Assembly (NCBI GenBank): GCA_023231425.1 | Contig: JALNVI010000011.1 | Location: 1-58,266 of the forward strand | Reading direction: 5' to 3' | Length of the DNA stretch: 58,266 nucleotides | Source of the DNA: Desulforhopalus sp. | GTDB lineage: Bacteria; Desulfobacterota; Desulfobulbia; Desulfobulbales; Desulfocapsaceae | Part shown: positions 1 to 7,651 of the stretch, piece after piece | Numbering within the stretch: position 1 is the first letter of the stretch | Layout of the letters: every line of letters begins with the position of its first letter | Position numbers and translations under genes: made by a program | The notes under the pieces: model-generated | The model's input: only the letters and a program-made list of their open reading frames with translations | Told to the model about the DNA's origin: nothing | Database searches by the model: none

Positions 1-2
1 AA

Positions 3-209
3 GACGACCTCGAGCGCTTTATCCAGCGTGCAAAGAGCTACAGCTTTACCCTCTCCGCCATGGCCTTCATGGACGCCTGGAGCCTCAACCTCGAACGCCT
101 GCGTGGCTGCTGCATCCATATTGCTCAACCCGACGGCCGCCTGCTCCCGTTCTGTGCCGCCAATCTCACCTCCATCTCCGGGCAGAGCCTGTACAGGAGA
201 AGGCAGTGA
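3..209 (+). CDS. radical SAM protein, TrsS-like, C-terminal fragment
   Basis: This is the 3' end of a gene that begins before the window. The visible 68 residues read in one frame to a TGA at 207-209. They contain an ERLRGCCIH segment followed by PDGRLLPFCAANLT. From memory, this tail is typical of radical SAM proteins of the TrsS/DVU_1554-like group, which sit beside the DVU_1551-1553 type genes that follow here. The radical SAM CxxxCxxC motif and any selenocysteine would lie upstream and cannot be seen. The stop overlaps the GTG start of the next gene by four bases, so the two are almost certainly co-translated. The reaction is unknown. The family call rests on a short tail plus gene context. 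Confidence 0.6.
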   Translation, partial: DDLERFIQRAKSYSFTLSAMAFMDAWSLNLERLRGCCIHIAQPDGRLLPFCAANLTSISGQSLYRRRQ

Positions 210-1429
210 AACGCACCACCATTGACACTCTCACAGCCCGCCAGACAGCCCTCGACGAGTCTCTGAGCCGGGAAAGGCTCGATGCGTGGCAGCTTGACCG
301 GCTCAATGCCACCCTGCGCCATGTCAGCGCCAGTTCCTTCTACCGTCGACATCTCGCGGGCATCGCACCCCTGAACTCCCTTGCCGATCTTCGCCATCTC
401 CCCTTCCTCACCACCAGCGACCTGCGCCGCGAAGGACTGAATCTGCAATGCCTCTCCCAGAGTCAAATTGCCCGAATCATCACCCTGAACACCAGTGGCA
501 GCACCGGCACGGCCAAACGCATTGCCTTCACCGCCGGGGAACTGGAAGCAACCCGTGAGTTTTTCCGCGAGGGGATGGAGAACCTGCTGAGCCCGGAGGA
601 TCGGGTCCTTGTCCTGCTTCCCGCCGATCGCCCGGACAGCACAGGGGACCTGCTGCGAAACTGCCTGCCGGAAAAAGGCCATCCGACCTTCATTCACTGG
701 CCACCCGGCACTCCGCAGCAACTTGCCGCCGCTGTTGAGGCACATGATGCCAACTGCGTTATCGGTCTGCCACAGCACCTTCTCTCCCTTGCTGAAGCGC
801 TGGGGGAAAAACATCCAGTACGCACCGTTCTGCTGAACTCCGACTATGCACCGCCCGCTCTGCGTCAACGCATCGAAGCACGCGGCATCACCACCTTTCT
901 CCACTATGGCGCGACCGAAACCGGCCTCGGCGGCGGCGTGGAGTGCGACCACCACCACGGCTGCCACCTGCGCGAAGCGGACATCCTTCTGGAGATCATC
1001 GATCCGCAGACGGGGACCCCTCTCGCCGAGGGGGAAACCGGTGAAATTGTCCTCACAACCCTGCGCCGCCGTGCCATGCCCCTGATTCGCTACCGTACCG
1101 GCGACTCCGGCGCCCTCAATCGCCAGCCCTGCCCCTGCGGCGGTATCACCACCCGTCTCCTCGACATTCATCGTCACCAGGGCTGCGACACTCCTCAGGG
1201 CTTCCTCGCCAGCCGCCAGCTCGACGATCTGCTCTTCACCCTGCCCGGACTCCTCGACTACCGCGCCGCCCTCGCCCCGGAGGGGCTGCACCTTGAATAT
1301 CTTGCCGTGGAAGAGATCCCTCCGCCACACTTTCCCCTCCCATCGGGAATCACCCTCGCCAGTGCAAAGCGGGCGGCTGGCTGGACACCAAAGCATACCT
1401 TCAAGCGGATTCTACGGGATCTCCGCTGA
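206..1429 (+). CDS. AMP-dependent CoA ligase-like protein (DVU_1553-like)
   Basis: This 407-residue protein belongs to the adenylate-forming superfamily and resembles phenylacetate-CoA ligase. It has the phosphate-binding loop TSGSTGTAK (about residues 96-104), the adenine-binding HYGATETG (233-240) and the RYRTGD motif (295-300). These indicate that it activates a carboxylic acid as an acyl-adenylate. It is shorter than typical phenylacetate-CoA ligases (about 430 residues), with a reduced C-terminal lid domain, so thioester formation is not assured. The GTG start at 206 is supported by AGGAGA at 196-201 and by the GTGA overlap with the radical SAM gene. The substrate is unknown. Its place beside XdhC and a MobA-like enzyme suggests a role in maturing a molybdenum enzyme and not in ordinary aromatic acid catabolism. 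Confidence 0.8.
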   Translation: MKRTTIDTLTARQTALDESLSRERLDAWQLDRLNATLRHVSASSFYRRHLAGIAPLNSLADLRHLPFLTTSDLRREGLNLQCLSQSQIARIITLNTSGSTGTAKRIAFTAGELEATREFFREGMENLLSPEDRVLVLLPADRPDSTGDLLRNCLPEKGHPTFIHWPPGTPQQLAAAVEAHDANCVIGLPQHLLSLAEALGEKHPVRTVLLNSDYAPPALRQRIEARGITTFLHYGATETGLGGGVECDHHHGCHLREADILLEIIDPQTGTPLAEGETGEIVLTTLRRRAMPLIRYRTGDSGALNRQPCPCGGITTRLLDIHRHQGCDTPQGFLASRQLDDLLFTLPGLLDYRAALAPEGLHLEYLAVEEIPPPHFPLPSGITLASAKRAAGWTPKHTFKRILRDLR

Positions 1430-1467
1430 CTCTTTTCAGGAAAGTATGGCAAAAATTCCCCTCTGCG

Positions 1468-1496
1468 TTTACAACCTCAATAATTTCTTATAAACT
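1468..1496 (+). promoter_or_regulatory. candidate sigma-70 promoter for the xdhC-like gene
   Basis: TTTACA (1468-1473) and TAAACT (1491-1496) are separated by 17 bases in the only sizeable gap of this cluster (1430-1525). An overlapping TATAAA at 1489 is also possible. It would give the last three genes their own transcript start, 30 bases before the ATG. This is a pattern call only. Confidence 0.35.
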
Positions 1497-1525
1497 GTAC
1501 ACACTTAATAATATAGAGGTAATTC

Positions 1526-2548
1526 ATGCGAAATATTCTCAACCCTCTCCTTGACACACTCCGCCGGGGCGAGTCTGCCATCTTCGGCACAATTGTTGAA
1601 CAGAGCGGTTCAGCGCCCCGTGGCTCCGGGGCAAAAATGCTTGTCACCGCAGACGGAACCCTGTACGGAACCATCGGTGGCGGACCGGTGGAAGGCAACA
1701 GCCAGCACAGGGCTGCCACCATGTTTCAGGAGAACAGTGACTTTCTCCTCCAGCCCTATAACCTCGACAACGAGACCGCGGCCAACGCCGGCATGGTCTG
1801 CGGCGGCGCGGTAAAGGTTCTGCTGCGACGACTCACCCCGGAACACCTGCCGCTTTTTGAGGAGATCCAAGCAGCCTATGTGAGCCGCAGGCGCCCGGTA
1901 TTGGTGATCTCTCTGCCTGCCGGTGGAATCCCGCAACTCACCCTGCTCAGCAACGGCACCTTCATCGGCGCAGAACTGGATGAGGATACCGCCGCAGAGG
2001 TCCTGCACAAAACGCAGAAATGCCGGACCCCTTACACCCTTGGTGCAGCCTCCGGCATCTTCTATGTAGAACCGCAGATTGATACCGGAACCCTCTGGCT
2101 GGTGGGCGCAGGACACATCAGCCTCGCCACGGCAAAGGCTGCCGATTTCGTCGATTTCACCGTCCGGGTAATGGATGACCGCGCCGAATTCGCCAATCGT
2201 GAGCGTTTCCCCGAGGCTGAGGATGTACAGGTGCTGAAAGATTTCTCCAGCTGCTTCCCCGTCCTCGGCCCGGATGACTACGTCGTCATTGTCACGAGAG
2301 GGCATTCCCACGACCGCGAAGTACTGGAGCAGGCCCTTGCCAACTCTCCGGGGTATCTCGGCATGATCGGCAGTCGTAAAAAACGCGACACCACATACCG
2401 CCTGCTGCGGGATAAAGGTGTTACTGAGGAGCAGCTCGCCGCAGTCCACTGCCCGATCGGTCTCTCCATCGGCGCCGACACTCCGGAAGAGATTGCAATC
2501 TGCATCGTCGGCGAGCTGATCCGCCATCGTGCTGGTCTTGAAGGATGA
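1526..2548 (+). CDS. XdhC/CoxI family molybdenum hydroxylase maturation protein
   Basis: A 340-residue XdhC/CoxI family protein. The N-terminal XdhC domain has the GSAPRGSGAKM segment (about 28-38), IGGGPVEG (50-57) and the cysteine-bearing GMVCGG (89-94). The C-terminal Rossmann domain starts at LVGAGHIS (192-199). In characterised members XdhC binds molybdenum cofactor, oversees its sulfuration and delivers it to xanthine dehydrogenase or aldehyde oxidoreductase apoenzyme in the cytoplasm. The ATG at 1526 has a good GAGGT ribosome site. The stop overlaps the next start as ATGA, so XdhC is coupled to the MobA-like enzyme, a sensible pairing of cofactor modification and cofactor delivery. The client enzyme is not in the window and presumably lies upstream. 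Confidence 0.88.
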   Translation: MRNILNPLLDTLRRGESAIFGTIVEQSGSAPRGSGAKMLVTADGTLYGTIGGGPVEGNSQHRAATMFQENSDFLLQPYNLDNETAANAGMVCGGAVKVLLRRLTPEHLPLFEEIQAAYVSRRRPVLVISLPAGGIPQLTLLSNGTFIGAELDEDTAAEVLHKTQKCRTPYTLGAASGIFYVEPQIDTGTLWLVGAGHISLATAKAADFVDFTVRVMDDRAEFANRERFPEAEDVQVLKDFSSCFPVLGPDDYVVIVTRGHSHDREVLEQALANSPGYLGMIGSRKKRDTTYRLLRDKGVTEEQLAAVHCPIGLSIGADTPEEIAICIVGELIRHRAGLEG

Positions 2549-3654
2549 AGAGCGGTGCGATAATTCTTGCGGCAGGGTTCTCATCCCGCATGGGCGACTT
2601 CAAACCGCTGCTCCAGCTGGAAGGGAAAAGTCTACTCGCTCATTGTGTCGATTCACTGACGGAAGCCGGAGTGGACCGGGTCGTTGTGGTTGCTGGCCAC
2701 CGCGGCGATGAGGTCCGCAAAGAGGCAAAAAAGCTGGGCGTACGCTGCGTAACGAATGTAGATTACGAGCAGGGAATGTTCTCCTCAGTTCAGGTCGGAG
2801 TGGAAGCCATGGAAGGACAGGATGCCTTTTTTGTCCTGCCAGTAGATATTCCTCTGATACGCCCCGCCACCATTAAGACGCTGCTCAACGCCTGTAAATC
2901 GAAAAAAGTGATCTATCCGGAATTTGCCGGAGAAAAGGGACATCCCCCACTCATCGCCGGAGAATTGCGCAACGAGATTCTCCGCTCCGATGGCAGCGGC
3001 GGGCTGGCCGCCGTGCTGGAGAAATCTTCCAGCCTTAACGTGAAGGTGTGGGACCGCCATATCCTGCACGACGCCGACACCCCGGAGGCCTTTGCCGACC
3101 TCGAAAAGCGTGCGGCCCGCCATGATATTCTCACCCCCGGGGAGGCAGATATCCTTGCCGAAACAGCAATGCCGCCCCAGCTTGAAGCCCACTGCCGCCT
3201 TGTAGCTAAACTCTCCCTTGCCCTTGAAAAAGGACTGCGCCAGGGTGGCGCCAGGGGCCTTGACCAGGAGTTACTCTACGGCTCCGCACTGCTGCACGAC
3301 ATCTGCAAAGGACAGTCACATCACGCCATTGAGGGAGAAAAATTTCTGGATTCCCTCGGCCTGCAGCGCATGGCTGCAATAGTCAGGGTACACGGTCATA
3401 TAGAACCACCGGAAGGTGGTCTTCTAGGCGAAAAAGAGATTGTCTGCCTCGCTGACAAGCTGGCGCACGGCAGCAGCCGTGTCGCCCTGCAAGACAGGTA
3501 TAAAGAGAAATTACACGAATATAAAGGCGATAAAGAGGCGTGCCACTGGATCAGACGCCGCCTTCAGCAGGCCGAGCAAATGGCTGAGCTTTGGGAAAAA
3601 TCCGCCGGGGTAGAGTTGGAACCCTGGCTGAAATCAGAGGAGTTATCATTATGA
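2545..3654 (+). CDS. MobA/MocA-like nucleotidyltransferase fused to HD domain (DVU_1551-like)
   Basis: This 369-residue protein has two domains. Residues 1 to about 195 form a MobA/MocA-like nucleotidyltransferase, with the nucleotide-binding LAAGFSSRMG (8-17) and the metal-site VLPVDIPL (97-104). Relatives add CMP or GMP to molybdopterin. The xdhC neighbour favours molybdopterin cytosine dinucleotide, as used by aldehyde oxidoreductases, but base specificity is not decided here. The second half (about 210-340) looks like an HD phosphohydrolase, with LLHDICKG containing the HD pair (251-252), followed by VHGHIE and ADKLAHG. The fusion pairs cofactor nucleotide transfer with a hydrolase of unknown target. 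It overlaps both neighbours by ATGA, so it is the middle gene of a tightly coupled trio. Confidence 0.85.
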   Translation: MKSGAIILAAGFSSRMGDFKPLLQLEGKSLLAHCVDSLTEAGVDRVVVVAGHRGDEVRKEAKKLGVRCVTNVDYEQGMFSSVQVGVEAMEGQDAFFVLPVDIPLIRPATIKTLLNACKSKKVIYPEFAGEKGHPPLIAGELRNEILRSDGSGGLAAVLEKSSSLNVKVWDRHILHDADTPEAFADLEKRAARHDILTPGEADILAETAMPPQLEAHCRLVAKLSLALEKGLRQGGARGLDQELLYGSALLHDICKGQSHHAIEGEKFLDSLGLQRMAAIVRVHGHIEPPEGGLLGEKEIVCLADKLAHGSSRVALQDRYKEKLHEYKGDKEACHWIRRRLQQAEQMAELWEKSAGVELEPWLKSEELSL

Positions 3655-4256
3655 AGCAGAGGAAGATATACCTTCTGCGCCACGGCGCTATTGAAATTCC
3701 GCAACCTAAACCCTTTATCGGCCAGATGGAACTGCCTCTCACGGATGAGGGCCGTGAGCAAATGAAGAAAAGTGGGGCGTGGCTGAAAGACAAAGAGATT
3801 CAATGCATCATCACCAGTCCGGCTGGTCGCTGCAGAGAGAGTGCGGATATCGTGGCAAAAGAGGTGGGTGAACAGCCGATTGAGGTCCTCAACCAGTTGC
3901 AGGAGATCAACCTTGGCAAGTGGGAAGGGATGACGGTCGCCGATGTGCAGCGCTTCTTCCCCGGAGCCTACGAGGCGCGGGGCCGCAACTTTGACCAGTA
4001 TCGCCCTTCCGGTGGAGAGAATTTTCAGGACCTGCAGGTACGGATTCATCCCGCCTTTATCAACCTGACCCGACAGAAAGAGGGGAATATCGCCATTATT
4101 GCCCATGCCGGTACCAACCGAGTCCTGCTCTCAAAGCTCTTGCAGATGCCCATCAAGGGAATTTTCAACCTTGATCAGACCTGTGGCGGGGTAAATGTCA
4201 TTCGTCAGAGCGGTGAAAAATTTCATGTGGAGATGATCAACTACGTCCCGCAGTAA
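3651..4256 (+). CDS. histidine phosphatase family protein (CobC/phosphoglycerate-mutase-like)
   Basis: A 201-residue protein with the phosphohistidine signature LLRHGAIE near residue 8, the second-site arginine in SPAGRCRESA, and the late catalytic histidine in IIAHAGTNR. Length and pattern fit the branch-1 histidine phosphatases that include alpha-ribazole phosphatase CobC. The substrate cannot be told from sequence. No cobalamin genes are near, so its place at the end of a molybdenum-enzyme maturation operon suggests removal of a phosphate from a cofactor or precursor. The chosen ATG at 3651 overlaps the previous stop (ATGA) and is preceded by AGAGGAG. A strong terminator follows. Confidence 0.8.
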   Translation: MKQRKIYLLRHGAIEIPQPKPFIGQMELPLTDEGREQMKKSGAWLKDKEIQCIITSPAGRCRESADIVAKEVGEQPIEVLNQLQEINLGKWEGMTVADVQRFFPGAYEARGRNFDQYRPSGGENFQDLQVRIHPAFINLTRQKEGNIAIIAHAGTNRVLLSKLLQMPIKGIFNLDQTCGGVNVIRQSGEKFHVEMINYVPQ

Positions 4257-4303
4257 TCCTCCGCCATTGAAGGGAACCCTGAAGTCTCTCCTGTAATTTC
4301 TGC

Positions 4304-4347
4304 AAGCCCGAGGGTATCGTCACACGATACTTCGGGCTTTCCTTTTT
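4304..4347 (+). terminator. rho-independent terminator of the molybdenum-hydroxylase maturation operon
   Basis: A 16-17 bp stem (4304-4320 with 4324-4339, one bulge, loop CAC), AAGCCCGA...TCGGGCTT at the outside, is followed by TCCTTTTTCC. It lies 48 bases after the phosphatase stop. Confidence 0.85.
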
Positions 4348-4700
4348 CCCTCTCCACAGGCACAAGTTTCCATTTCAACCTGTTAACGAAATGTGCGGAA
4401 ATTTGCGCCGTTGAAGGCGAAAAATCTGTTTTTTTTGTATACCTGACATGCTGAGATTAAAAATGAAACCGAAAAGGACGGAAAAAACATTTGAGACAAA
4501 GATTTTTACTCTTCGCGCCCTTCGCGGTAAAATTCTTTGTCTTCTGGGTACCCTTTACTCTTTGCAACCTTCGTACCCTTCACTGGCAGGTCAGCCTGGG
4601 AAGGGTACGGTGCAGTAAAGCCGTCAGTAACAGGAACCCGCCGCGAAGTGGCTCACGCAGAAAACGCGTGCCCACCGCAGGGGAAAAACTCAACGCAGTC
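4348..4700. other. intergenic stretch with family-2 repeat and an inverted repeat
   Basis: There is no convincing gene. The stretch 4495-4545 is a copy of the CTTCGCGCCCTTCGCGGTAAAATT repeat family. A 10-bp inverted repeat CGTACCCTTC/GAAGGGTACG (4572-4581 and 4600-4609) follows. It lies just beyond the 3' end of the methyltransferase gene on the opposite strand but has no U-tract, so it is not a standard terminator. Confidence 0.5.
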
Positions 4701-5384
4701 TCAGCGCGACTCCCGCAGCCGGAAAACCTCAACCCTTGCGGGAGGAATGTTGAACAGAATGGTGCGGAAGTGAAGGGAATCAAAGGCAGCGTGAAGTGGC
4801 CCCCGGCCACTCAGACGATAGGTAAACTGAATGAGAAGGGCATCGGCGGCGAGCATGGAGTTGATCTGACAAATAATGTTTTCCACGACCACCTTCGGAA
4901 GTGAAAGCAGGGGCAATCCGGAGACCACGGCATGAACCCGCGGGGAACCAGGAATCTGGCTGTAACAGAAAGCGGCATCCCCCTGAATTACCTGCACCTT
5001 CGAGAAGCGTTTACGCAGCAGATCGGCAAGGGAAGGGTTCTGTTCTACCACCACCAGCTGTTCCGGCGGCACACCCCGTTCAAGCAGCGCGGAAGTAATT
5101 CGGCCGGTACCGCCGCCCAGCTCTATGACAACACCATCTACCGGCAGCGGCACCTCAGCCGCCATCATTCTCGACAACATCTTCGAACTCGGCACACAGG
5201 CCCCAATGGTACGAGGGCTCCTCGCCAGTGCCCCCATGAACGCGGCACCAGATATCGCCGGGGCGATCATGCGGCGGACAACCGCCTCACCGGGACGACG
5301 GCCAAGGATAACAGCACGCATCCGCCGACGAAAACAATGAGGGTTGGGAAATTCTCTTTTGTGGAAAGGAAGTGGATTGGTCAT
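4701..5384 (-). CDS. class I SAM-dependent methyltransferase, phospholipid N-methyltransferase (PmtA)-like
   Basis: Up to 227 residues with a class I methyltransferase fold. The SAM-binding motif is VIELGGGTGRITSAL (about 85-99), followed by VVVEQNPSLADLLR (motif II acid) and a GDAAF segment. The segment RSPRTIGACVPSSKML before the SAM motif is characteristic of the PmtA-like phosphatidylethanolamine N-methyltransferases and their rRNA-dimethylase-like relatives. The likely substrate is a membrane phospholipid, inferred only. The start is uncertain: the ATG at 5384 has no clear ribosome site, and the later ATGs at MRAVILG (5321) or MIAPAISG (5267) give lengths closer to the family. It stands alone on the minus strand with no visible partner. 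Confidence 0.7.
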   Translation of the reverse strand: MTNPLPFHKREFPNPHCFRRRMRAVILGRRPGEAVVRRMIAPAISGAAFMGALARSPRTIGACVPSSKMLSRMMAAEVPLPVDGVVIELGGGTGRITSALLERGVPPEQLVVVEQNPSLADLLRKRFSKVQVIQGDAAFCYSQIPGSPRVHAVVSGLPLLSLPKVVVENIICQINSMLAADALLIQFTYRLSGRGPLHAAFDSLHFRTILFNIPPARVEVFRLRESR

Positions 5385-5601
5385 GTAGTTATAAGGAGTG
5401 GGGAATGAATTCCAACATTATGTCAGGTTCCCCAAAAAGCAGATTCAACCTACACCATTCCCGATCTCTTTTCCAAGAAACAATAGTGAAAGAGTCTCTC
5501 TCCCTCAACTAAAAGTCCAGAGGTGAAAAGTTAGAAGGAAAAACTGCCTCAATGGAACAAAGTTATTTTATAGAACATATCTCCGGGCACTTCTTATCGG
5601 A

Positions 5602-5773
5602 GGACATCGAATAATCGTTCATCTTCTTCGTTACAGTCAAGAACTTATCCTCCGACAAAGCGAGGAACGAGACGTCAAGGTAAACACTATACTCCGATGT
5701 TAAAGTGATGCCTGCGGTAAATTTTCCTCTGTCCCTCGAATATAAACGAAATACAAGCTGTTTCAATGTCCCC
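5602..5773 (+). repeat. dispersed intergenic repeat family 1, copy A
   Basis: 172 bp running from GGACATCGAATAATCG to TTTCAATGTCCCC. It shares the core ACAGTCAA..TTATCCTCCGACAAAGCGAGGA and the right end GAACGAAATACAAG-type block (here AAACGAAATACAAG) with the copies at 8845, 10876, 29794, 34598, 45250 and 48268. The ends are imperfect inverted repeats (GGGGACAT..ATGTCCCC). The rest of the gap 5385-5996 holds nothing recognisable. A short reading frame across this copy is a by-product of the repeat. Confidence 0.8.
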
Positions 5774-5996
5774 GGGTGTCAGAAAGATGAAGAGCAGGGC
5801 AAACCAGAAGAGGAATTCGTTCATAGCAGGAATTGAGAATGGATCCCGGTATCAACTTCAGGACCTCGTCAAGCATCCAAAGTTAAGAAGAAACCTGGAA
5901 AAGACAGCCCATCTCCCGCTTCCTTTTGCGTCGGTCAGCAACACGGCGACGGTCATTTTGCGGCTGACAGCAGTCTTTCTCCCCTTTCCGCCGTTC

Positions 5997-6626
5997 TCAA
6001 TTTTTCTTTCCTTCATCAGGTACTCCGCGCCAGCTCTTCTCCTCCCCGTTGAGGAGTCGCCTGATATTCTCATGGTGTTTGAGTATAATGAGCAGGGCCA
6101 CAAGGAGGGCAGCACCGATAACCACCGGGGGGGCATCAAGGATCCACAGCCAGACCGGCAGCAGTCCCGACGCGAGGACGGAGCCAAGCGAAACGAAGCC
6201 GGACACCAGCACTGCCCCCACGAAGACTCCGAGACTGATGCCAACAGCCGGAAGTGACAACACGAGAAAAACTCCAAGCGCAGTGGCCACTCCCTTCCCC
6301 CCCTTGAAACCAAGAAAGCAGGAAAACATGTGCCCAAGCACCGACATCACCCCGGTGAGGACAATAATCAACTCGCGATTCCCATATTCTTCAGTCAGCA
6401 GCAGAGAGGCAAGCAGTATCGGCAGACTGCCCTTGAGCACATCACAGACCAGCGTCAACACACCAAACTTTACACCCGCAACCCGGTTAACATTGGTGGC
6501 GCCGATATTTTTACTGCCCTGCAGACGTACATCGACCCCCGCCATACGGCCGATCAACAACCCGAAGGGAATAGATCCGACAAAATAGCCGACAGCAGGC
6601 AGCAACAGAGAAAGCAGTGAATACAT
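5997..6626 (-). CDS. plsY: glycerol-3-phosphate acyltransferase PlsY
   Basis: A 209-residue integral membrane protein of the PlsY family. It transfers the acyl group from acyl-phosphate to glycerol-3-phosphate, the first step of phosphatidic acid synthesis. The three family motifs are visible: GSIPFGLLIGR near residue 17, GSKNIGATNVNR (about 37-48) and GFKGGKGVATALG (about 108-120), with hydrophobic segments between them. Length and start fit the family, and GGAG precedes the ATG. It is a single gene on the minus strand. PlsX, its usual acyl-phosphate supplier, is not in the window. The C-terminus is longer and more charged than average (ending in KSWRGVPDEGKKN). Confidence 0.95.
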   Translation of the reverse strand: MYSLLSLLLPAVGYFVGSIPFGLLIGRMAGVDVRLQGSKNIGATNVNRVAGVKFGVLTLVCDVLKGSLPILLASLLLTEEYGNRELIIVLTGVMSVLGHMFSCFLGFKGGKGVATALGVFLVLSLPAVGISLGVFVGAVLVSGFVSLGSVLASGLLPVWLWILDAPPVVIGAALLVALLIILKHHENIRRLLNGEEKSWRGVPDEGKKN

Positions 6627-7123
6627 GACATTACTCCGGATTGAAGTTAAACCATAAACAAGAGACCTGAAAAACTGTCTGGAAGGATTTTTTCATAACA
6701 ATTTCGGTGGGTTGTCAAGCTTTACCGCGAAGTGTTTTGAGAGTAAAGATATAATACCAGAGACGTTTTTTACTGACCAAAGAATGCGGATGGACAAATA
6801 GAATGATAAATTGATTCCATTGCAGAGACGTCTGTTGTGGAATGAGACACCCGTTGTGCTAAAGACGCCCAAATTGGTCGTCTCTATAAAGACCTTTTTC
6901 TTTTTCCGGCCTCCTGCTTCACTTTTTTCGTCCTTCCCGCCTGAAAATTACAAAATCTTTATTCTCAAATGCTTTTGCCTTCCTTCGCGTTCTTTAACAT
7001 TCTTGCCGTTTTCATCGAGATGAACTCGTTGTTCTTCAATGGTTTTTGTTTTCCACGATTTTTTCAGGCAGTTACATTTTTTCAGGCAGTTACCCAACCG
7101 GCAGACTCGCATCAGAGGTTCTT
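6627..7123. other. AT-rich intergenic region with family-2 repeat, tandem 18-mer and possible structured RNA
   Basis: No gene was found. An inverted repeat AGAGACG/CGTCTCT (6824-6830, 6879-6885) is followed by a T-rich tract and might be a small structured RNA. The stretch 6948-7057 is a degenerate copy of repeat family 2 (CAAATGCTTTTGCCTTCC then TTCGCGTTC). It is followed by an exact tandem duplication of an 18-mer, ATTTTTTCAGGCAGTTAC, at 7058-7075 and 7076-7093. Confidence 0.5.
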
Positions 7124-7651
7124 CTATCGTATGCGCCGGACACACCAGTACTTTGAATTCCAGTAGCCGCCATAGCCGTCCGCCGGCTGCAGGGAGGCGA
7201 TGGAGACCCCCTTTGACGACGAGACGTGCATAAAACGGGAATTGCCGAGGTACATCCCCACATGCTTGACCTTATAGCCCGTTCGGAAGAAGACCAGGTC
7301 ACCAGGCCGCAGCTCCTCCCGTCGGAGTTCCCTGCCATAGTGTACCATTTCGACAACTGTGCGCGGCAGATTTGTTCCGAGCAGAGAGCGCACCGCCTTC
7401 TGCATGAAGGCTGAGCAGTCCAGCCCGTCCCGGCCATCCTTACCCAGCCGCCAGGGAACCCCCTTCCAACTGTTATAAAAATCTGCCATCTGTCGCTCGA
7501 AGAGGCTTTCCGCCTCCCCCTGGCACGGATAAATTTCCTCTTGCGGCGCATGGCACATCTGCTTTCCCGCACAACCGCTCAAGGTAAACGCAACCACCAC
7601 GGCGAGTAGAATCACCGTAAGCCCGCTCTGCGGGCAGAACTTCTTCAACAT
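7124..7651 (-). CDS. NlpC/P60 family lipoprotein, putative peptidoglycan endopeptidase
   Basis: A 175-residue lipoprotein. A signal peptide with hydrophobic core VILLAVVVAFTL ends in the lipobox LSGC, so the mature protein should be lipid-anchored in the envelope. The NlpC/P60 catalytic domain is visible, with the nucleophile in DGLDCSAFMQ, the histidine in KHVGMYLG and a third polar residue following (FMHVSSSKG). Relatives cut peptide bonds in the peptidoglycan stem. The start at 7651 was chosen over an upstream ATG because it gives a proper signal peptide and follows GAGGAAGAGGAAA. Its A is also the last base of the upstream stop (TAATG), so it is translationally coupled to the SprT-like/DUF2786 gene. 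Confidence 0.88.
   Translation of the reverse strand: MLKKFCPQSGLTVILLAVVVAFTLSGCAGKQMCHAPQEEIYPCQGEAESLFERQMADFYNSWKGVPWRLGKDGRDGLDCSAFMQKAVRSLLGTNLPRTVVEMVHYGRELRREELRPGDLVFFRTGYKVKHVGMYLGNSRFMHVSSSKGVSIASLQPADGYGGYWNSKYWCVRRIR

Noticed and set aside
1526..2548. Selenocysteine codon in the XdhC-like gene
   Set aside because: The frame has no internal TGA, and the conserved position carries an ordinary cysteine (GMVCGG).
4491..4904. Plus-strand frame running from the intergenic repeat into the antisense of the methyltransferase gene
   Set aside because: It starts in a family-2 repeat and continues antisense to a real coding region.
5563..5766. Short minus-strand reading frame containing SEDKFLTVTKKM
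   Set aside because: The same peptide appears in another short frame at 10673-10942. Both are read across copies of the family-1 repeat, so the match reflects the repeat and not a gene.
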